The notes beneath the pieces were generated by a model. That model was not told the DNA's origin. It saw only the letters and a list, made by a program, of their open reading frames with translations, and ran no database searches. From the NCBI GenBank assembly GCA_022710815.1, contig JAKLGF010000026.1, positions 1 through 6,596 on the forward strand: a DNA stretch of 6,596 nt. Reading direction: 5' to 3'. Source of the stretch: Patescibacteria group bacterium. GTDB lineage: Bacteria; Patescibacteriota; Minisyncoccia; Minisyncoccales; JAGOPM01. Below, one piece after another: positions 5,439 through 6,596 of the stretch. The translations under genes were made by a program, and so were the position numbers. The stretch's first letter is position 1, and every line of letters starts with the position of its first letter.

Positions 5439-6326
5439 AATAGCAGTATGAAACAGCAAACAGCAACACAAAATAACCTTAACGACCTGATCAAGCTCCC
5501 CAAAATGGGCAGCACTATTGAAGGGATCGTTATCGGGACCGGCCGTTCAGCAGTCTATGTTGACCTCGGACCCACCCGCCCAGGAATCATATATGGCAGG
5601 GAGTTCCTGCAGGCTAAGAATGTCTTAAAGAATATCCAGCCAGGCACAAGGATCAAATGTAAGGTTCTTGAGCTCGAAAACGAAAAAGGATACGTAGAAT
5701 TATCCCTCAAGGACGCCCAGGGCGATTTTGGTTGGGATAAATTAGAAGAAATTAGAGATAAGAAAGAAACAACCAAAGTTAAGGTTGTCAGCGCCAACAA
5801 AGGAGGCCTTTTGGCTACAGTTTTTGGCATTCCAGCCTTCTTACCAGTTTCTCAATTATCTTCAAAGAACTATCCTAAGGTTGATGACAGAGACGGAAGC
5901 AAGATCTTAAAGAAGCTCCAAGAATTTGTCGGACAGGAAATAGAAGTCAAGATTATTGATGTTTCTAAGAAAGAAAACAAGCTTATCATTTCTGAAAAAG
6001 CTACAACTCAAGAAATATCTGAAATTCTCAAGAGATATAAAGTCGGCGATATTGTTCAGGGAGAAATATCAGAAGTTACCAATTTCGGAGCTTTTGTTAA
6101 GTTCCCTGTTCCCCAGCCAGATTTAGAAGGCTTAATCCATGTTTCTGAAATTGATTGGAAGATTATCAAAGACCCAACAGAGGTTCTTAAGCCTAATGAC
6201 GTTGTTACTGCTCAGATTATTAAGATTAATGATGATGGAAGAATTTTCCTTTCTATCAAGATTCTTAAGAAAAAGCCTAGATCAGTTAAAACTGCAGACG
6301 TTTCCGAGGATAATTTAGAACAATAA
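5427..6326 (+). CDS. rpsA: S1-domain RNA-binding protein, short ribosomal protein S1 (bS1) type
   Basis: This 299-residue protein has three S1 (OB-fold) domains at about 26-95, 110-191 and 205-278. Domain 2 carries GGLLATVFGIPAFLPVSQLS, typical of the ribosome-facing S1 repeats. Domain 3 carries VGDIVQGEISEVTNFGAFV and LEGLIHVSEI, the classic RNA-binding surface. E. coli S1 has six domains and about 557 residues, so this is a half-size form. bS1 binds mRNA at the 30S subunit and helps initiation where Shine-Dalgarno pairing is weak, which fits the absence of such sites here. ATG at 5427 is the longest start. ATG at 5448 (protein starting MKQQ) is equally plausible, since neither has a clear ribosome site and the first 25 residues are outside any domain. 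The 5' end is much richer in G+C than the rest. ftsH follows after 14 bases, probably in the same operon. Confidence 0.85.
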   Translation: MFYVNSSMKQQTATQNNLNDLIKLPKMGSTIEGIVIGTGRSAVYVDLGPTRPGIIYGREFLQAKNVLKNIQPGTRIKCKVLELENEKGYVELSLKDAQGDFGWDKLEEIRDKKETTKVKVVSANKGGLLATVFGIPAFLPVSQLSSKNYPKVDDRDGSKILKKLQEFVGQEIEVKIIDVSKKENKLIISEKATTQEISEILKRYKVGDIVQGEISEVTNFGAFVKFPVPQPDLEGLIHVSEIDWKIIKDPTEVLKPNDVVTAQIIKINDDGRIFLSIKILKKKPRSVKTADVSEDNLEQ

Positions 6327-6340
6327 AAAACTAATTAAAT

Positions 6341-6596
6341 ATGGATCCTCAAATCAAGAGCATCTTAAAAACTATCTTATCAGGGTTTTTAATCCTTTTA
6401 ACCATTGCCAGCCTTTTTGCCCTTATGGGCGTTGGCGTCCAAAAGGATAAAACAATATCTCTTTCCACTTTGGCCAGAGATATCAATGACCAGAAAGTAA
6501 AGAAAATGGTTGTTGAAGGCCCAATAGTAACAGTGGAATACAATGACGGGGCTACTAAAACAACCCGCAAAGAATCTGAGTCTGCCCTAACCCAGC
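6341..6596 (+). CDS. ftsH: ATP-dependent zinc metalloprotease FtsH, N-terminal fragment cut by window edge
   Basis: Only the first 85 codons are present. A hydrophobic span at about 8-31 is followed by a polar domain with ISLSTLARDINDQKVKKMVV (39-58), then GPIVTVEYNDG and RKESESAL. This order matches the N-terminal extracytoplasmic domain of FtsH: I-S-x-S-x-L, then D-I-x-x-x-K-V-K-x-x-V, then a V-x-Y-x-D-G strand and K-E-x-E-S-x-L. FtsH is a membrane-anchored hexamer whose AAA+ and HExxH zinc-protease domains degrade misfolded or unstable membrane and cytosolic proteins. Those domains would lie past the right edge, so the call rests on the N-domain alone. The start is the first ATG after the S1 gene stop. 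The upstream sequence (AACTAATTAAAT) has no Shine-Dalgarno. Confidence 0.8.
   Translation, partial: MDPQIKSILKTILSGFLILLTIASLFALMGVGVQKDKTISLSTLARDINDQKVKKMVVEGPIVTVEYNDGATKTTRKESESALTQ

Noticed and set aside
1..6596. CRISPR array, insertion sequence or prophage
   Set aside because: No regularly spaced repeats, transposase motifs, terminal inverted repeats or phage structural genes were seen on either strand.

Overview
The window looks like chromosomal DNA from a Candidate Phyla Radiation (Patescibacteria) bacterium, probably of Parcubacteria type. The reasons are low G+C, very tight gene packing, small signal-peptide-bearing pilin-like proteins in tandem, a short three-domain S1 protein, a degenerate metallo-beta-lactamase-fold protein next to gyrA, and a tRNA gene without an encoded CCA. 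UGA acts as a stop (the gene at 4700-5335 ends in TGA), so the recoded UGA=Gly code of some CPR lineages does not apply. The phylum assignment is inference; no rRNA is present.

Layout, minus-strand block (read right to left from about 5400 to 1). An extended -10 promoter at 5374-5402 drives a three-gene operon: MBL-fold protein, one-pass membrane protein, and gyrA. The two gaps inside it are 1 and 2 bases. About 40 bp past gyrA lie two paralogous pilin-like genes (1386-1742 and 988-1335). They are closed by a strong intrinsic terminator (942-973). The 3' arm of that terminator contains the -35 hexamer of the next promoter (923-951), which drives tRNA-Leu(UAG) at 825-906. Only two bases beyond the tRNA discriminator base, a PAP2-superfamily membrane protein (phospholipid or inositol-phosphoceramide synthase-like) begins. 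It runs off the left edge.

Plus-strand block. A 91-bp divergent region (5336-5426) separates the MBL-gyrA operon from an rpsA-like gene (three S1 domains). After 14 bases comes the start of ftsH, cut by the right edge.

The genes combine housekeeping work (DNA supercoiling, tRNA, mRNA binding and initiation, membrane proteolysis) with envelope functions (pilin-like proteins, PAP2 lipid enzyme). No complete new system is visible. The most unusual signals concern gene expression: no start codon has a recognisable Shine-Dalgarno sequence, and three genes appear placed for leaderless or near-leaderless mRNAs. One of those would be produced by tRNA 3' processing. Two protein-level oddities are the loss of metal ligands in the MBL-fold protein and a valine at the quinolone-contact serine of GyrA. 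There is no gene-free stretch longer than 300 bases.
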